The notes: a model not told the origin generated them from the sequence alone. Numbered from the stretch's first letter, positions 1 to 7,229 are shown. The stretch is 23,937 bases of DNA from an uncultured Methanomicrobiales archaeon (GCA_937892275.1 CALAVG010000372.1:1-23937), one strand, 5' to 3'. Translations and numbers: made by a program.

Positions 1-336
1 AGAGTCAACTGGAAGAGGTCAGGTAGAGGATGGACTGTGGGCGAAGTGACCTACAAGGGTAACAGATACAGATTCGAGATGAAGAACTTCCTCCTACCAT
101 CAACATTCGGTATCGAGAACGGATGCATCTCCAAGCTGTTCATCAGCAAGCCGGGTTTCCCCGGGGTCGATCCCTCGCACACAGTATACGGTTCTATAAT
201 CCTGAACTACGACCGCGGATGGGACGTCAAACCCAAGACAGCAGATGAAAAGGCGGTCATGAAGGCCCTTTTGGACAGGTTCAACAACGGAATGAGCCCT
301 GCAGACGAGAAAATGTACCGTCAGCACGTGTGGTGA
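1..336 (+). CDS. Small protein of unknown function, 5' end cut off
   Basis: The reading frame is open from the first base of the window to a TGA at 334-336, so the gene probably starts upstream; a GTG at 37 is the only internal start near the beginning and lacks a clear ribosome binding site. The visible 111 residues contain an aromatic and basic N-terminal part (WKRSGRGWTVGEVTYKGNRY), a Gly/Pro-rich centre and a helical C-terminal third. No signal peptide or membrane segment is visible. It lies 7 nt before the next gene and is probably in the same transcript. I do not recognise the family; it lacks the Trp...Asp-Gly C-terminal pattern of several following genes. Confidence 0.6.
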   Translation, partial: RVNWKRSGRGWTVGEVTYKGNRYRFEMKNFLLPSTFGIENGCISKLFISKPGFPGVDPSHTVYGSIILNYDRGWDVKPKTADEKAVMKALLDRFNNGMSPADEKMYRQHVW

Positions 337-343
337 TGGTAGC

Positions 344-712
344 ATGGACGGAATCATAGAGTACGTGGCGGTATCCATCGACATAGGCAAACACGGAGAC
401 CCCGATGCAAAGAATCTCGCAGAGATGCGCAGGGATCTGGCAAGCGATTGGAACGAACCCAAGGACCTCATCAGGATCGGTAGGGCCTATCCGAATCATA
501 GCTTCAACATCGGATACCTCGGTATGGTTCGTTCCAAGAACCTCTTCTATTGGGTCAACAGGGACGGTGTCGCCAGACGGTTCGACCCCAAGACAGGGAA
601 ACTCGGACAGATAATCAAGCTCCCCGCAAGGGAAAGGAAACTCATCTGGGATGAGGAAACATGGGAACTCAAAGAGGGACTGTCCAATTCCAGATCCATA
701 AAGAGGCTCTGA
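344..712 (+). CDS. Small soluble protein, tandem family member
   Basis: This 122-aa protein starts at an ATG preceded by GGTGATGG. It begins with a beta-type segment (EYVAVSIDIG), then a charged helix (NLAEMRRDLASDW), then a stretch around residues 65-90 with the pattern F-Y-W-x3-D-G-x-A-R-R-F-D-P-K-T-G-K-L-G. The same arrangement of Trp, Asp-Gly and a closing Gly-x-(L/I)-x-R recurs in the genes at 715, 1039, 1416, 2043 and 3049, so these look like diverged tandem copies. It has no membrane segment. The function is unknown. Small accessory genes like these are common in archaeal viruses, but nothing here identifies a biochemical role. Confidence 0.75.
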   Translation: MDGIIEYVAVSIDIGKHGDPDAKNLAEMRRDLASDWNEPKDLIRIGRAYPNHSFNIGYLGMVRSKNLFYWVNRDGVARRFDPKTGKLGQIIKLPARERKLIWDEETWELKEGLSNSRSIKRL

Positions 713-714
713 AC

Positions 715-1032
715 ATGACACTGTATCACGTAGAGACGTTCGCCATCGACACCAACACGGGCAAGAGGAAGTTCCTCGCCCATCAGTTCATAATCGATGC
801 CGACAGCATCGATGCTCTGAGATCCAAGCTGGCAAGGCACATGTGCCCCAACGTAGTTGCGGACATATATGTGCCGAGCAAGAGCAAGGGTCACACCACC
901 GTCATGAGGCTCGGCGGAACGATGTATCTGAACAGCAAGCTCCAGATGTGGAACTGGAAAGGATACGACGTCAAAGGCAACGCAACCGTCAGGGGCATAG
1001 TCCAGCCGAACGGCTCCATAAGGAAGGATTGA
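715..1032 (+). CDS. Small soluble protein, tandem family member
   Basis: The gene encodes 105 aa. The ATG at 715, two bases after the upstream stop, is preferred over in-frame starts inside the previous gene. It opens with a strand segment (MTLYHVETFAID), followed by a helix rich in Ala, Leu and Arg (SIDALRSKLARHM), then strands containing MWNWKGYDV and a C-terminal PNGSIRKD. The beginning Y-H-V and the ending N/D-G-S-(I/L) resemble the gene at 2043, which starts VYHVTCPFSG and contains VRKDGSLGNE. It is probably a paralogue within this array. No catalytic motif is visible and no function is assigned. Confidence 0.75.
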   Translation: MTLYHVETFAIDTNTGKRKFLAHQFIIDADSIDALRSKLARHMCPNVVADIYVPSKSKGHTTVMRLGGTMYLNSKLQMWNWKGYDVKGNATVRGIVQPNGSIRKD

Positions 1033-1038
1033 TGGATC

Positions 1039-1389
1039 ATGCCGATGTACGAGATAGCCCAACCATCGTTCAACGGAGTGTCCATAATAGGACGTGTCTC
1101 CGCCGGAGGGATAGACGGACTCAGGAAGCACCTGATAACCACCGGAAGGATGGAGCAGTACCCCCAGATAATCGTCCGGACCCTTGACCACACCCACATC
1201 GGCATCATCCACAAGGATGATGGCCGCTACGAGTGGAGATCATCCGACGGTCAGCTATACAGGGTAAGTCCCGTGAGCGGTGACATCAAACGCATAGGTC
1301 CTCCCGTCGCGACCCCCAAGACGGAGAGGATGGAGAAAATCAAGAAGGAACAGGCCCAATCCAGCAAGTACAACAGCCTGTTCATCTGA
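1039..1389 (+). CDS. Small soluble protein, tandem family member
   Basis: This 116-aa protein starts with ATG at 1039, six bases after the upstream stop; GGAAGG lies just before and a second ATG at 1045 is possible. The order is an N-terminal strand (MYEIAQPSF), a helix (GIDGLRKHLITTGRM), strands (QIIVRTLDHTHIGII), then YEWRSSDGQLYRV and SGDIKRI. The Trp...Asp-Gly...Gly-Asp-Ile-x-Arg ending matches the pattern of its neighbours. A lysine-rich tail of about 25 residues follows and is not shared. It is soluble and has no known family that I recognise. Confidence 0.75.
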   Translation: MPMYEIAQPSFNGVSIIGRVSAGGIDGLRKHLITTGRMEQYPQIIVRTLDHTHIGIIHKDDGRYEWRSSDGQLYRVSPVSGDIKRIGPPVATPKTERMEKIKKEQAQSSKYNSLFI

Positions 1390-1415
1390 ACAAATGAAAG
1401 GAAAGAAGTGATAAC

Positions 1416-1691
1416 ATGACATACATTGTTTACGGAAAGAACGGTACCCCTCGTCAGTACGATTCCATCGTCAAGGCGAGGGCGTATGCCATCCGTGCTA
1501 TCAAGAATGGCTACAAAGTACCGAATATCGAAATCAGGAACTCGGCCAAAACGGCCATCGGAATGGTCGGATTCGACAGGGGACACGATGGATCCATCGT
1601 GTTCTTTTACAGCGAATACTCTACATCCTCCAAGGAGTACCGCGCATTCATTCTGAAGTCCGACGGTACCCTCGGAAGGAGGTTGAAGTGA
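1416..1691 (+). CDS. Small soluble protein, tandem family member
   Basis: This 91-aa protein has a good ribosome binding site (AAAGGAAAG) upstream of ATG 1416. It starts with MTYIVYGKNG, has an alanine/arginine helix (IVKARAYAIRAIKNGY), a basic central region, then FFYSEYS and the ending FILKSDGTLGRRLK. The last segment is the clearest match to the Asp-Gly-(S/T)-Leu-Gly ending of the gene at 2043. It is basic and soluble and could bind nucleic acid, but that is a guess from charge alone. It ends one base before the start of the next gene, which implies co-transcription. Confidence 0.75.
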   Translation: MTYIVYGKNGTPRQYDSIVKARAYAIRAIKNGYKVPNIEIRNSAKTAIGMVGFDRGHDGSIVFFYSEYSTSSKEYRAFILKSDGTLGRRLK

Positions 1692-1692
1692 A

Positions 1693-2046
1693 ATGGCCAC
1701 GATAGCGATATCCAAGGTAAGACAGTCAATGGAATCCAAGAGGAAGAAGTTCCTCAAGGAATACGCCAACACATCCAAGGCGGTGAGGTTCGCCAACGAC
1801 CCAGAGGCATTCGAGTTCGCCTGTGTGTTCTACAAATACCAGTACGATGCGTTCAACGGGAACTTCCCCTACCTGTCCGAGGTCGCATACTCCGACTACT
1901 ACCACACATTCGCATCCAAGGACAGCTACGACTACAGGGCTACCATCGACGGTCTGGAAGAGGACCTGACCAACTCATACGATGAGATGGCGGCACATCT
2001 CCTAGACCTTGCGAAGAAGCTCCGCAAACGCTACGGGGGGAAATGA
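1693..2046 (+). CDS. Helical soluble protein of unknown function
   Basis: This 117-aa, mostly helical, Tyr- and Lys-rich protein does not follow the strand-helix-strand pattern of its neighbours. An AGGAGG at 1677-1682 sits upstream of ATG 1693. Residues 1-30 are basic (SKVRQSMESKRKKFLKEYAN), the centre is aromatic (FYKYQYDAFNGNF), and the C-terminus is an amphipathic helix (MAAHLLDLAKKLRKRYGGK). Its TGA overlaps the ATG of the next gene as ATGA, so the two are translationally coupled. No family is recognised. A role as a nucleic-acid or protein-binding accessory factor is possible but unsupported. Confidence 0.75.
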   Translation: MATIAISKVRQSMESKRKKFLKEYANTSKAVRFANDPEAFEFACVFYKYQYDAFNGNFPYLSEVAYSDYYHTFASKDSYDYRATIDGLEEDLTNSYDEMAAHLLDLAKKLRKRYGGK

Positions 2047-2339
2047 CCATAGCAGTGTACCATGTGACATGCCCCTTCTCCGGCGAGAGGTACGAGTTCA
2101 GCAACAAGGATGCCCTCAGAGGATTCGTCGCATCCATGATGGCCCAACAGCCTGACTGCGACAGGACCATCCGCCTGTACGCTAACGGAAAACAGTTCGG
2201 CAGCATGAAGAAGGGGCCCAATGGAGCAGTATTCCGTCAGGTCAACGGCAAGACATCCTACTACGTCAGGAAGGACGGATCCCTCGGAAACGAGGTCCAA
2301 AGGACATCCGCCAAACCCTCGGACAAGCCGTTTTTGTGA
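2043..2339 (+). CDS. Small soluble protein, tandem family member
   Basis: This 98-aa protein starts in an ATGA overlap with the preceding stop and ends in another ATGA overlap with a short downstream frame. It begins IAVYHVTCPFSGERYEF, has a helix (DALRGFVASMMAQQ), strands containing IRLYANGKQFGSM, then SYYVRKDGSLGNE and a short tail. The start resembles the gene at 715 and the ending resembles the gene at 1416, so it helps join the tandem family. One isolated Cys near residue 10 argues against a zinc site. The function is unknown. Confidence 0.78.
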   Translation: MTIAVYHVTCPFSGERYEFSNKDALRGFVASMMAQQPDCDRTIRLYANGKQFGSMKKGPNGAVFRQVNGKTSYYVRKDGSLGNEVQRTSAKPSDKPFL

Positions 2340-2476
2340 TGACGGCGACCAAGATCCCATCCGTCAAAGCGGATGGGAAGAGGAAGAAGCACAGTAGAAA
2401 GGAAGACCCTCGGACAGACATCATAGGGATGGATGGATCCATGCTCCGTGCCATCGGTATCAGAACAATGGCCTGA
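2339..2476 (+). CDS. Possible 45-aa basic protein
   Basis: A 45-codon frame starts at an ATG that overlaps the preceding stop as ATGA and ends in TGA. The product begins MTATKIPSVKADGKRKKHSR and is rich in Lys and Arg. In favour of it are the coupled start, the TGA stop used by most genes here, and its filling of an otherwise empty gap. Against it are the short length and the lack of any recognisable domain. It could be a small nucleic-acid-binding protein or a chance frame. Confidence 0.4.
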   Translation: MTATKIPSVKADGKRKKHSRKEDPRTDIIGMDGSMLRAIGIRTMA

Positions 2477-2542
2477 TCATCAATCGGCATGTTCGGAAGG
2501 ATGCTGTGAGGGCAATCAACAGAATCAAAGGAAGTGAAAGAA

Positions 2543-2944
2543 ATGGCATACAAGATAGACATGGATGAGGAGGATCTCCCATCCGTACAGAATTACAACG
2601 GAACAAAGGGATCCCAGTGGCCCTATCAGGGTGACGCCCACAAGAGGGGATACAGGAAAAAGGTCGCCTATAACGACGACCCCTATGTGCCCGAAGGACG
2701 CAGACACCCCACTGCGCTGCAGAGCCGTCAGGAGGAGGGATTCGCCTACACGCAGGCGGATATCCAGAGGTTCAAGGAAGAGGGCGAGATATGCAATCTG
2801 AGCATGTCCGACAGGAAGTGCATCAAGAAGCTCCGCAAGGACTACGCCAGGAAGCACAGGATCGTCACGACATCCGAATGCAACGGTATCATGAACCCCT
2901 TCAAGAAGCGCAGATGCCTCAAGAAGTACAACAGGGGACTCTGA
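2543..2944 (+). CDS. Basic soluble protein of unknown function
   Basis: The gene encodes 133 aa. ATG 2543 is chosen over the in-frame GTG at 2534 because AAGGAAGTGA upstream gives the better spacing. The N-terminus is acidic (IDMDEEDL), the middle is rich in Tyr, Pro and Gly, and the C-terminal half is strongly basic with scattered cysteines (ECNGIMNPFKKRRCLKKY), which might form a small metal site or bind nucleic acid. There is no signal peptide or membrane segment. A strong hairpin follows 17 nt after the stop, so this may be the last gene of the first transcript. Confidence 0.72.
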   Translation: MAYKIDMDEEDLPSVQNYNGTKGSQWPYQGDAHKRGYRKKVAYNDDPYVPEGRRHPTALQSRQEEGFAYTQADIQRFKEEGEICNLSMSDRKCIKKLRKDYARKHRIVTTSECNGIMNPFKKRRCLKKYNRGL

Positions 2945-2961
2945 GCAAAAACCACTAAAAA

Positions 2962-2998
2962 GGACCTTTCCGATGACATAAATGTCATCGGTGGGTCC
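2962..2998 (+). terminator. Intergenic hairpin, terminator or operator
   Basis: A perfect 9-bp stem, CCGATGACA (2970-2978) with TGTCATCGG (2983-2991), encloses a TAAA loop. An outer arm, GGACC (2962-2966) with GGTCC (2994-2998), extends it. It lies between the stop at 2944 and the gene at 3049. No T-run follows, so it may be an RNA-processing or protein-binding site instead of a terminator. Confidence 0.5.
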
Positions 2999-3048
2999 CG
3001 CGACCCCCGATTACAAAAATAAGATGACACACACCCACGGGGATTCAG

Positions 3049-3324
3049 ATGACCTCGCACACCTACTACATACCGATACAGAACGGCTTCACAGATACCA
3101 GTCTCGTCAACGTCCGCAAGGTCGCCATAGGATACATGATGGCCCATCGGAGATCCGAGGAGATGACAGTATACACATCATCCAGCATGGGGATAGAGGT
3201 GGGCACGATAATCCGTTCCCCATCCGCAAGATCCCTCTTCGTATGGAGATACCCTTCGAGAGGACGCATGATAGAGGCTCCCGTCCTCGCGGACGGTAAC
3301 GTCTGCAGGCGTCCGTCATCATGA
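3049..3324 (+). CDS. Small soluble protein, likely last tandem family member
   Basis: The gene encodes 91 aa from an ATG preceded by ACGGGG. The layout follows the family: an N-terminal strand (TYYIPIQNG), a helix (VRKVAIGYMMAHRRS), strands (MTVYTSSSMGIEVGTIIR), then LFVWRYPSRGRMIEAPVLADG and a basic end. The Trp before a basic stretch and the late Asp-Gly match the pattern in the genes at 344-2339. It is separated from them by the hairpin at 2962-2998, so it may be expressed separately. Its stop codon lies inside the palindromic hairpin at 3317-3340. The function is unknown. Confidence 0.65.
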   Translation: MTSHTYYIPIQNGFTDTSLVNVRKVAIGYMMAHRRSEEMTVYTSSSMGIEVGTIIRSPSARSLFVWRYPSRGRMIEAPVLADGNVCRRPSS

Positions 3325-3340
3325 TGCTTGCATCATGATG
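3317..3340 (+). terminator. Duplicated palindrome hairpin over the stop codon
   Basis: The self-complementary decamer CATCATGATG occurs twice (3317-3326 and 3331-3340) with CTTG between, giving a perfect 10-bp stem. The TGA stop at 3322-3324 lies within the first arm. The duplication could act as a transcription end signal or as a dyad-symmetric protein-binding site at the edge of the long non-coding region. Confidence 0.45.
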
Positions 3341-4591
3341 GAAACCCCTTACCGACCTTCTAAGACACTCATAATGTAAGAACGGATATATCCTCGACAC
3401 ATCATTCTTAGTAACAGACCCGTCGCAGACTCTGTGTATATCGACGACATAGGAACCCGAACACGCATTGGATCATTAGTAACTCCATACAAGGATGGAC
3501 TTCTGACGGGTCTGTCCATCCGCCAATGCGTAACAGGATTGCCTGTCCAACATCGCATCATACAAAGCATTAATACGGTCCAACAACTACATCGGCATGT
3601 ACCCGATCCATGGGGTCGTCCGCTCAGGATTGGGTATCCGACATCCGTTCATTCCGAGGATTGAGATCATTCGGGCGACCCCTCTTCTACCCCATACGTT
3701 CCCATAGATGCATTAGAAACCCCCGTAGAACCGTTCTAAGCCCTTTCGTACCTGTCCGACCCTGCCCCTAATGACAAAATGCGTTAGAACCCCGTTCCCG
3801 ACCCCTCTAACGCAATCCTCCGATCCTCCCGACATAGCATCGGGTTGCACATCGACCTTGCACATCCTATCGGCGGCAACGCTGCGAGGGAGTATCCTCG
3901 CCCTTCTAAGGCATAGTGCCTCCCTTATGCAGCTCCTACGATGCCCTTGCGGACCATCCGCAACATCTAGCCTATCATCATCCTATCCTCGTCCCGATAT
4001 CCCTTCATAACATCCGCAGAATCGATTCCCGACCCGACTTCCGGGAAAGGAATCCAGATACCTCTCCGACCCCCTCTCCCCATCGAGGGTCGAACCTCAC
4101 CGATATCCTACGCAGAAATCCTCCCGATAATCCCTCGATAGCCCCCTCTAAACCCCGTCAAGGATCCCCCTCATCCCCTATTCCCTCCTACCATCATCCC
4201 TACCGTCGGTCGACCCCTCGGTTCGACCGATCTCCAAGGTGTTCGGGCACTCGCCAAGTTTGCTAAAGAATACCCATATTTTTTGCCCCCCGCCAGGGGT
4301 ACCCCCTCCGAACGGAAATCAATTTGAGTCGTTTTTCGGGAAAAAAATCCGTGATTCGGAGTCCTCAAGGGAGATTTGATGCAGAAAAACGGAGAAAAAT
4401 CGACTTTATGCCCCATTCCCACCTCTCGGTCGATTCAACTATCTGGCTAACCCGCATTTTTACTAAAGGGGGGGCCAATAAATAATTAAATACAGAAATC
4501 CCCCCGCAGTATAACGGTTCTTATTTTTCCCCCGAAAACCTACCTCTATTCCGACCCCCAAAAACATTTTCTATCTGTATGACGAAAATAT
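3325..4591. other. Long hairpin-rich non-coding region, candidate origin or control region
   Basis: I see no credible gene in this 1.27 kb stretch on either strand; the few open frames lack coding character and ribosome binding sites. It contains many perfect inverted repeats: 3493-3500/3514-3521, 3726-3731/3733-3738, 3781-3788/3806-3813, 3884-3889/3896-3901, 3947-3952/3958-3963, 4207-4213/4223-4229 and 4332-4337/4340-4345. Short TTAG(T/A)AAC-like motifs recur near 3409, 3477, 3712 and 3783. From about 3690 to 4250 the + strand is strongly C-rich and G-poor; for example 4141-4200 has 32 C and 4 G. From about 4255 it becomes AT-rich with a T6 run near 4278 and a G7 run (4468-4474) facing a C6 run (4500-4505) around an AT-rich core. 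A replication origin, packaging signal or structured RNA would all fit. Confidence 0.5.
4479..4493 (+). promoter_or_regulatory. AT-rich core, possible TATA region for the downstream operon
   Basis: An AT-only stretch containing AATAAATAATTAAATA lies between a G7 run and a C6 run, about 100 nt before the first gene of the long operon at 4592. It fits an archaeal TATA element with a long leader, or a melting site in an origin. No clear ribosome binding site precedes ATG 4592. Confidence 0.3.
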
Positions 4592-4828
4592 ATGCTCATG
4601 TTCGAACTGACCATGGTCTTCTTCCTATTGACCTTGGGGATCTACATCCTCACGTTCGTAGTGAAGCGTGTGGAGATGCAGTGGCTATGTTTCTTCGTAG
4701 CCATATGCAGCATGTGTCTGACCCTCATGGAAGAAACCCTGGACCAGAACGAGTCGATCATCTTGGTGGTACTGGCATTCTTCATCATGCTCATGACCGG
4801 GCGCAAAGCGTTCATGAACAGGTACTGA
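4592..4828 (+). CDS. Small multi-pass membrane protein
   Basis: This 78-aa hydrophobic protein has three likely membrane helices at about residues 4-24, 29-46 and 55-70, separated by a short basic loop (KRVEMQ) and an acidic loop (EETLDQNE). The basic C-terminus (GRKAFMNRY) suggests that end is cytoplasmic. It is the first gene after the long non-coding region and precedes the ATPase operon, so it may belong to the same membrane machine. No ribosome binding site is visible before ATG 4592 and translation could be leaderless. The family is not recognised. Confidence 0.65.
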   Translation: MLMFELTMVFFLLTLGIYILTFVVKRVEMQWLCFFVAICSMCLTLMEETLDQNESIILVVLAFFIMLMTGRKAFMNRY

Positions 4829-4839
4829 TGCCATCCATC

Positions 4840-4894
4840 GGCATCCGCGAGGACGGATGCCCTGATGACCGACCGCATGGTCCTTTCGGACCAT
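4840..4894 (+). repeat. Two tandem intergenic hairpins
   Basis: GGCATCCG (4840-4847) pairs perfectly with CGGATGCC (4854-4861) around a 6-nt loop, and ATGGTCC (4877-4883) pairs with GGACCAT (4888-4894) around a TTTC loop. Both lie in the 166-nt gap after the small membrane protein. No T-run follows; RNA stabilisation or partial termination is plausible. I see no gene in the gap. Confidence 0.5.
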
Positions 4895-4994
4895 AAAGCC
4901 CGTCAAGGCGGAAGGAAGGGATGGGATAATCAGGATCCGATGCGCAAAGCATTCCTCCGCAGAGGACGGACAATCAGACACAGGAGTGCTAACG

Positions 4995-5375
4995 ATGTCA
5001 GACGATAAGAGGGATGCAGAGGATCTTTTGGACGAGCCTAGCATATCGTTCACCGACACCAACGGCATGGCGGACATGGAGACCCCGTTCCACCAAGCGA
5101 TAGACCTGTTGGCGGTGACGAGGGGAGAGGAACTTGAACTGATGACCCGTGCGACCAAATCCATTGCGGATGCGGCCGCCATAGGGTACAACATGATATT
5201 CAGGTTCAACTCCAGATACATCAAGGGACGCATAGAGCAGCTGGAACGCCTTGCCGTATCCATTCAGGGACAGGGTCGTGACGAGGTCGTCAGATCCCTA
5301 CAGGCGGGTTCGGGAGTTCCCGACAGCTTCTACGAGATGCAGGCCGGTTCCAACACCGGGTTCACTCAGGAGTGA
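4995..5375 (+). CDS. Soluble acidic protein upstream of the ATPase
   Basis: The gene encodes 126 aa. ATG 4995 has AGGAG 8 nt upstream, which places the start here and not at the in-frame GTG 4986. The N-terminal 35 residues are acidic and probably disordered (MSDDKRDAEDLLDEPSI). Residues about 35-95 form amphipathic helices (IDLLAVTRGEELELM; RYIKGRIEQLERLAVSI), and the tail is Gly/Ser/Gln-rich. It has no membrane segment. It ends 7 nt before the ATPase gene, so it could be a partner or adaptor of that enzyme. The family is not recognised. Confidence 0.72.
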   Translation: MSDDKRDAEDLLDEPSISFTDTNGMADMETPFHQAIDLLAVTRGEELELMTRATKSIADAAAIGYNMIFRFNSRYIKGRIEQLERLAVSIQGQGRDEVVRSLQAGSGVPDSFYEMQAGSNTGFTQE

Positions 5376-5382
5376 TTGAGCC

Positions 5383-6171
5383 ATGCCATACGCGAAGAAG
5401 TATCCCGGGCAGACCGTTATTAACAAGCGTTGGAACGGAAAACGCATGCATATGGTCGCCACATACAAGAAGAACCGCCTCAAGTTGGGCATATACAGCG
5501 ACACGTTCGACCTGTTCATCCTCGAACTGAGGGACCGCATCAAACGCAACCAGCAGAACGTGGTCATTGTGGACGGCGACACGGGTGCCGGAAAGTCCAC
5601 CCTCGCCATCCACATCTGTATAGAACTGGCGAAGAAGCTGAAGGTCCCGTTCGATTTCCAGAAGGACTACATATACAGCCTTGAGGACCTGTGGGATAAA
5701 TTACAGGATCCCGAAGCATCCACCATCAATCTCATAGACGAAGGTTCGCTTCTTCTGTCCAGCAAGAACTCCATGTCCAAGGAGAACAAGGACATCGTCA
5801 ACCTGTTCAACACCATGAGGTCCAGAGGATGGTCCACCATCATCTGCGCCCCGTCCATCTTCCAGATCGACAAGGGTGTCCGTCAGGTACATGCGGATTA
5901 CCGTGTACACTGTTCAAGCGAGGACCACTCCCTGATAAGAGGATACGGAAGGGGTTTCTTCGAGGTATCCAAGGCCAAACGCAACGAGTATTCCAAGGAT
6001 GCAGAACCCTACTGGATGCTCATATCCACAGGCATATTCGGGGCACTCCCCGAAAAGGTGGACAACATCTACCAGCCCATCAAGTATCAGGCACAGCAGA
6101 AGCTCATTGACAACATGATCCGCAAGGCAAAGGGGGTGAGTGACGATGAGACGCAAGAACAGTCAGCTTGA
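5383..6171 (+). CDS. P-loop ATPase, probable assembly, export or DNA-packaging motor
   Basis: This 262-aa protein has a Walker A motif GDTGAGKST (residues 65-73), a Walker B-like INLIDEG (115-121, with D119 and E120) and a strand ending STIICAPS (151-158) that resembles a sensor region. This layout is typical of the RecA-like FtsK/HerA and Zot-type ATPases that drive DNA packaging, conjugation or filamentous virion assembly; which of these is not decided by sequence reading alone. Unlike filamentous-phage pI/Zot proteins it has no membrane helix, but it is followed directly by six membrane proteins that could anchor it. The next gene starts inside its 3' end. It is the only clear enzyme of the operon and so the likely energy source for whatever this cluster builds. 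Confidence 0.85.
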   Translation: MPYAKKYPGQTVINKRWNGKRMHMVATYKKNRLKLGIYSDTFDLFILELRDRIKRNQQNVVIVDGDTGAGKSTLAIHICIELAKKLKVPFDFQKDYIYSLEDLWDKLQDPEASTINLIDEGSLLLSSKNSMSKENKDIVNLFNTMRSRGWSTIICAPSIFQIDKGVRQVHADYRVHCSSEDHSLIRGYGRGFFEVSKAKRNEYSKDAEPYWMLISTGIFGALPEKVDNIYQPIKYQAQQKLIDNMIRKAKGVSDDETQEQSA

Positions 6172-6691
6172 AGACTCCCCGACAGAGGATTACTGGAAAC
6201 ATGTAGGCTCCCCGTTGACAACAGCCATATCCGTGGTCCTGTTCATAGTGTTCCTCGCAGTTGCGTTATCTCTATTCCATGTGGGCGAGGAGCAGTTCCA
6301 GGGATGCCTGTACATGTGCATCATGGTATTGCTTGCCATGATAACGATAGTCCTCGGTTCCGCCATAAAGGACATCGGACGCATTCAGGCCAAGATAAGG
6401 GACGACGTACAGATCCACAACAGGATCATAACATCGATCCTCACGGACATGTCGAGGGACAACAAGCGCAACATCGGCATAATGGACGACATCCGTAGCA
6501 AGATATCCGCCGAACAGGAGGAATACGTCACCTCGATGAACATAGCGGAGATGCTTGTGCCCGAACTCTCCCCGGATTTCCTCAGACAGTACGCCACGGA
6601 TTTCACGGAGGAAGAGGGGACTCCCGCAAAGGATGACACCGAATCATCATCCGAAAGGGATGAGGCATCCCCCTCGGAGGACACCGAATGA
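6146..6691 (+). CDS. Two-helix membrane protein with coiled-coil and acidic tail
   Basis: The gene encodes 181 aa. ATG 6146 fits the GGGGGTGA ribosome binding site better than GTG 6140, and the gene overlaps the ATPase by 26 nt. Membrane helices are likely at residues 24-45 and 54-74. They are followed by a charged amphipathic helix (about 76-130, probable coiled coil) and a Ser/Glu/Asp-rich tail over the last 30 residues. The long soluble C-terminal part would face the ATPase if both lie in the cytoplasm, so a membrane-anchor role is a reasonable guess. The family is not recognised. Confidence 0.75.
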   Translation: MRRKNSQLEDSPTEDYWKHVGSPLTTAISVVLFIVFLAVALSLFHVGEEQFQGCLYMCIMVLLAMITIVLGSAIKDIGRIQAKIRDDVQIHNRIITSILTDMSRDNKRNIGIMDDIRSKISAEQEEYVTSMNIAEMLVPELSPDFLRQYATDFTEEEGTPAKDDTESSSERDEASPSEDTE

Positions 6692-6939
6692 CCCCCGAAC
6701 GCAGATACTTCTACCTTTCCGTGGCGGAGACCGCCACGGCGGTGGCATGTCTGCCCATGGTGACGATACTCATAGCGTCGCAGAACGAATGGCAGCTCCC
6801 CGATCCCAACACGGATTCGGGGGTTCAGGTGTTCATGATCCTGCTGGTGATAGTGATGTCCCTTGCGATGATGCTGAAGAATACCATGACCGCATGGGAC
6901 AAGGCATTGGAATCCGATATGAAGGGGGGAAGGCAGTGA
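6688..6939 (+). CDS. Small two-helix membrane protein
   Basis: The 83-aa product starts in an ATGA overlap with the upstream stop. Two membrane helices are likely at residues 11-30 and 46-64, joined by a polar, Pro/Asn/Asp-rich loop (EWQLPDPNTDSG) that is probably outside the cell. The C-terminal part is basic and likely cytoplasmic. Strict coupling with both neighbours implies production in fixed ratio as part of one complex. No family is recognised. Confidence 0.72.
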   Translation: MTPERRYFYLSVAETATAVACLPMVTILIASQNEWQLPDPNTDSGVQVFMILLVIVMSLAMMLKNTMTAWDKALESDMKGGRQ

Positions 6940-7229
6940 ACAACGCCCCCGTCCGCATGGGAATGACCATTACGATCATAGCCGTTCCTTTCGTGTTCGG
7001 TATAGTCGCCATCCTCACATTATCGTACATGGCGGGCATAGACCTGTCCGCATTGAAGGACATCCCCACTTGGCAGACCTACCTTATGACCCTGGGACTC
7101 CTGTTCATCTCGTTCATTGTGATGCTGGTCCTCGTAGCGGTGTTCAACAACATACTTGACAAGGATCACCTGCCCGTGAACGCACAGGGAATCCAAGACG
7201 ACGGATTGGAGAAGGAGGAGGACCAATGA
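6936..7229 (+). CDS. Small two-helix membrane protein, GTG start
   Basis: The gene encodes 97 aa from GTG 6936, which overlaps the upstream TGA as GTGA and has a GAAGGGGGGAAGG binding site in front; ATG 6957 is the alternative start. Membrane helices lie at about residues 10-31 and 48-70, separated by a loop containing GIDLSALKDIPTW, with an acidic cytoplasmic tail ending GLEKEEDQ. Size and layout resemble the genes before and after it, so these may be diverged copies of one hairpin membrane protein. The function is unknown. Confidence 0.7.
   Translation: MNNAPVRMGMTITIIAVPFVFGIVAILTLSYMAGIDLSALKDIPTWQTYLMTLGLLFISFIVMLVLVAVFNNILDKDHLPVNAQGIQDDGLEKEEDQ

Noticed and set aside
3771..4422. Open frames in the long non-coding region on both strands
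   Set aside because: Pro/Ser-rich translations come from the C-rich skew; there are no binding sites and no coding character.
3325..4591. CRISPR array or tRNA in the gap
   Set aside because: Repeats are short, unevenly spaced and not identical; no cloverleaf or T-loop sequence in a tRNA context was found.
4940..5008. 22-aa basic frame (MRKAFLRRGR...)
   Set aside because: Too short, overlaps the start of the next gene in another frame, and has no supporting binding site.
5383..6171. Firm assignment of the ATPase as Zot/pI of an inovirus
   Set aside because: Walker motifs alone do not separate Zot, FtsK/HerA and packaging ATPases, and the C-terminal membrane helix of Zot is missing.
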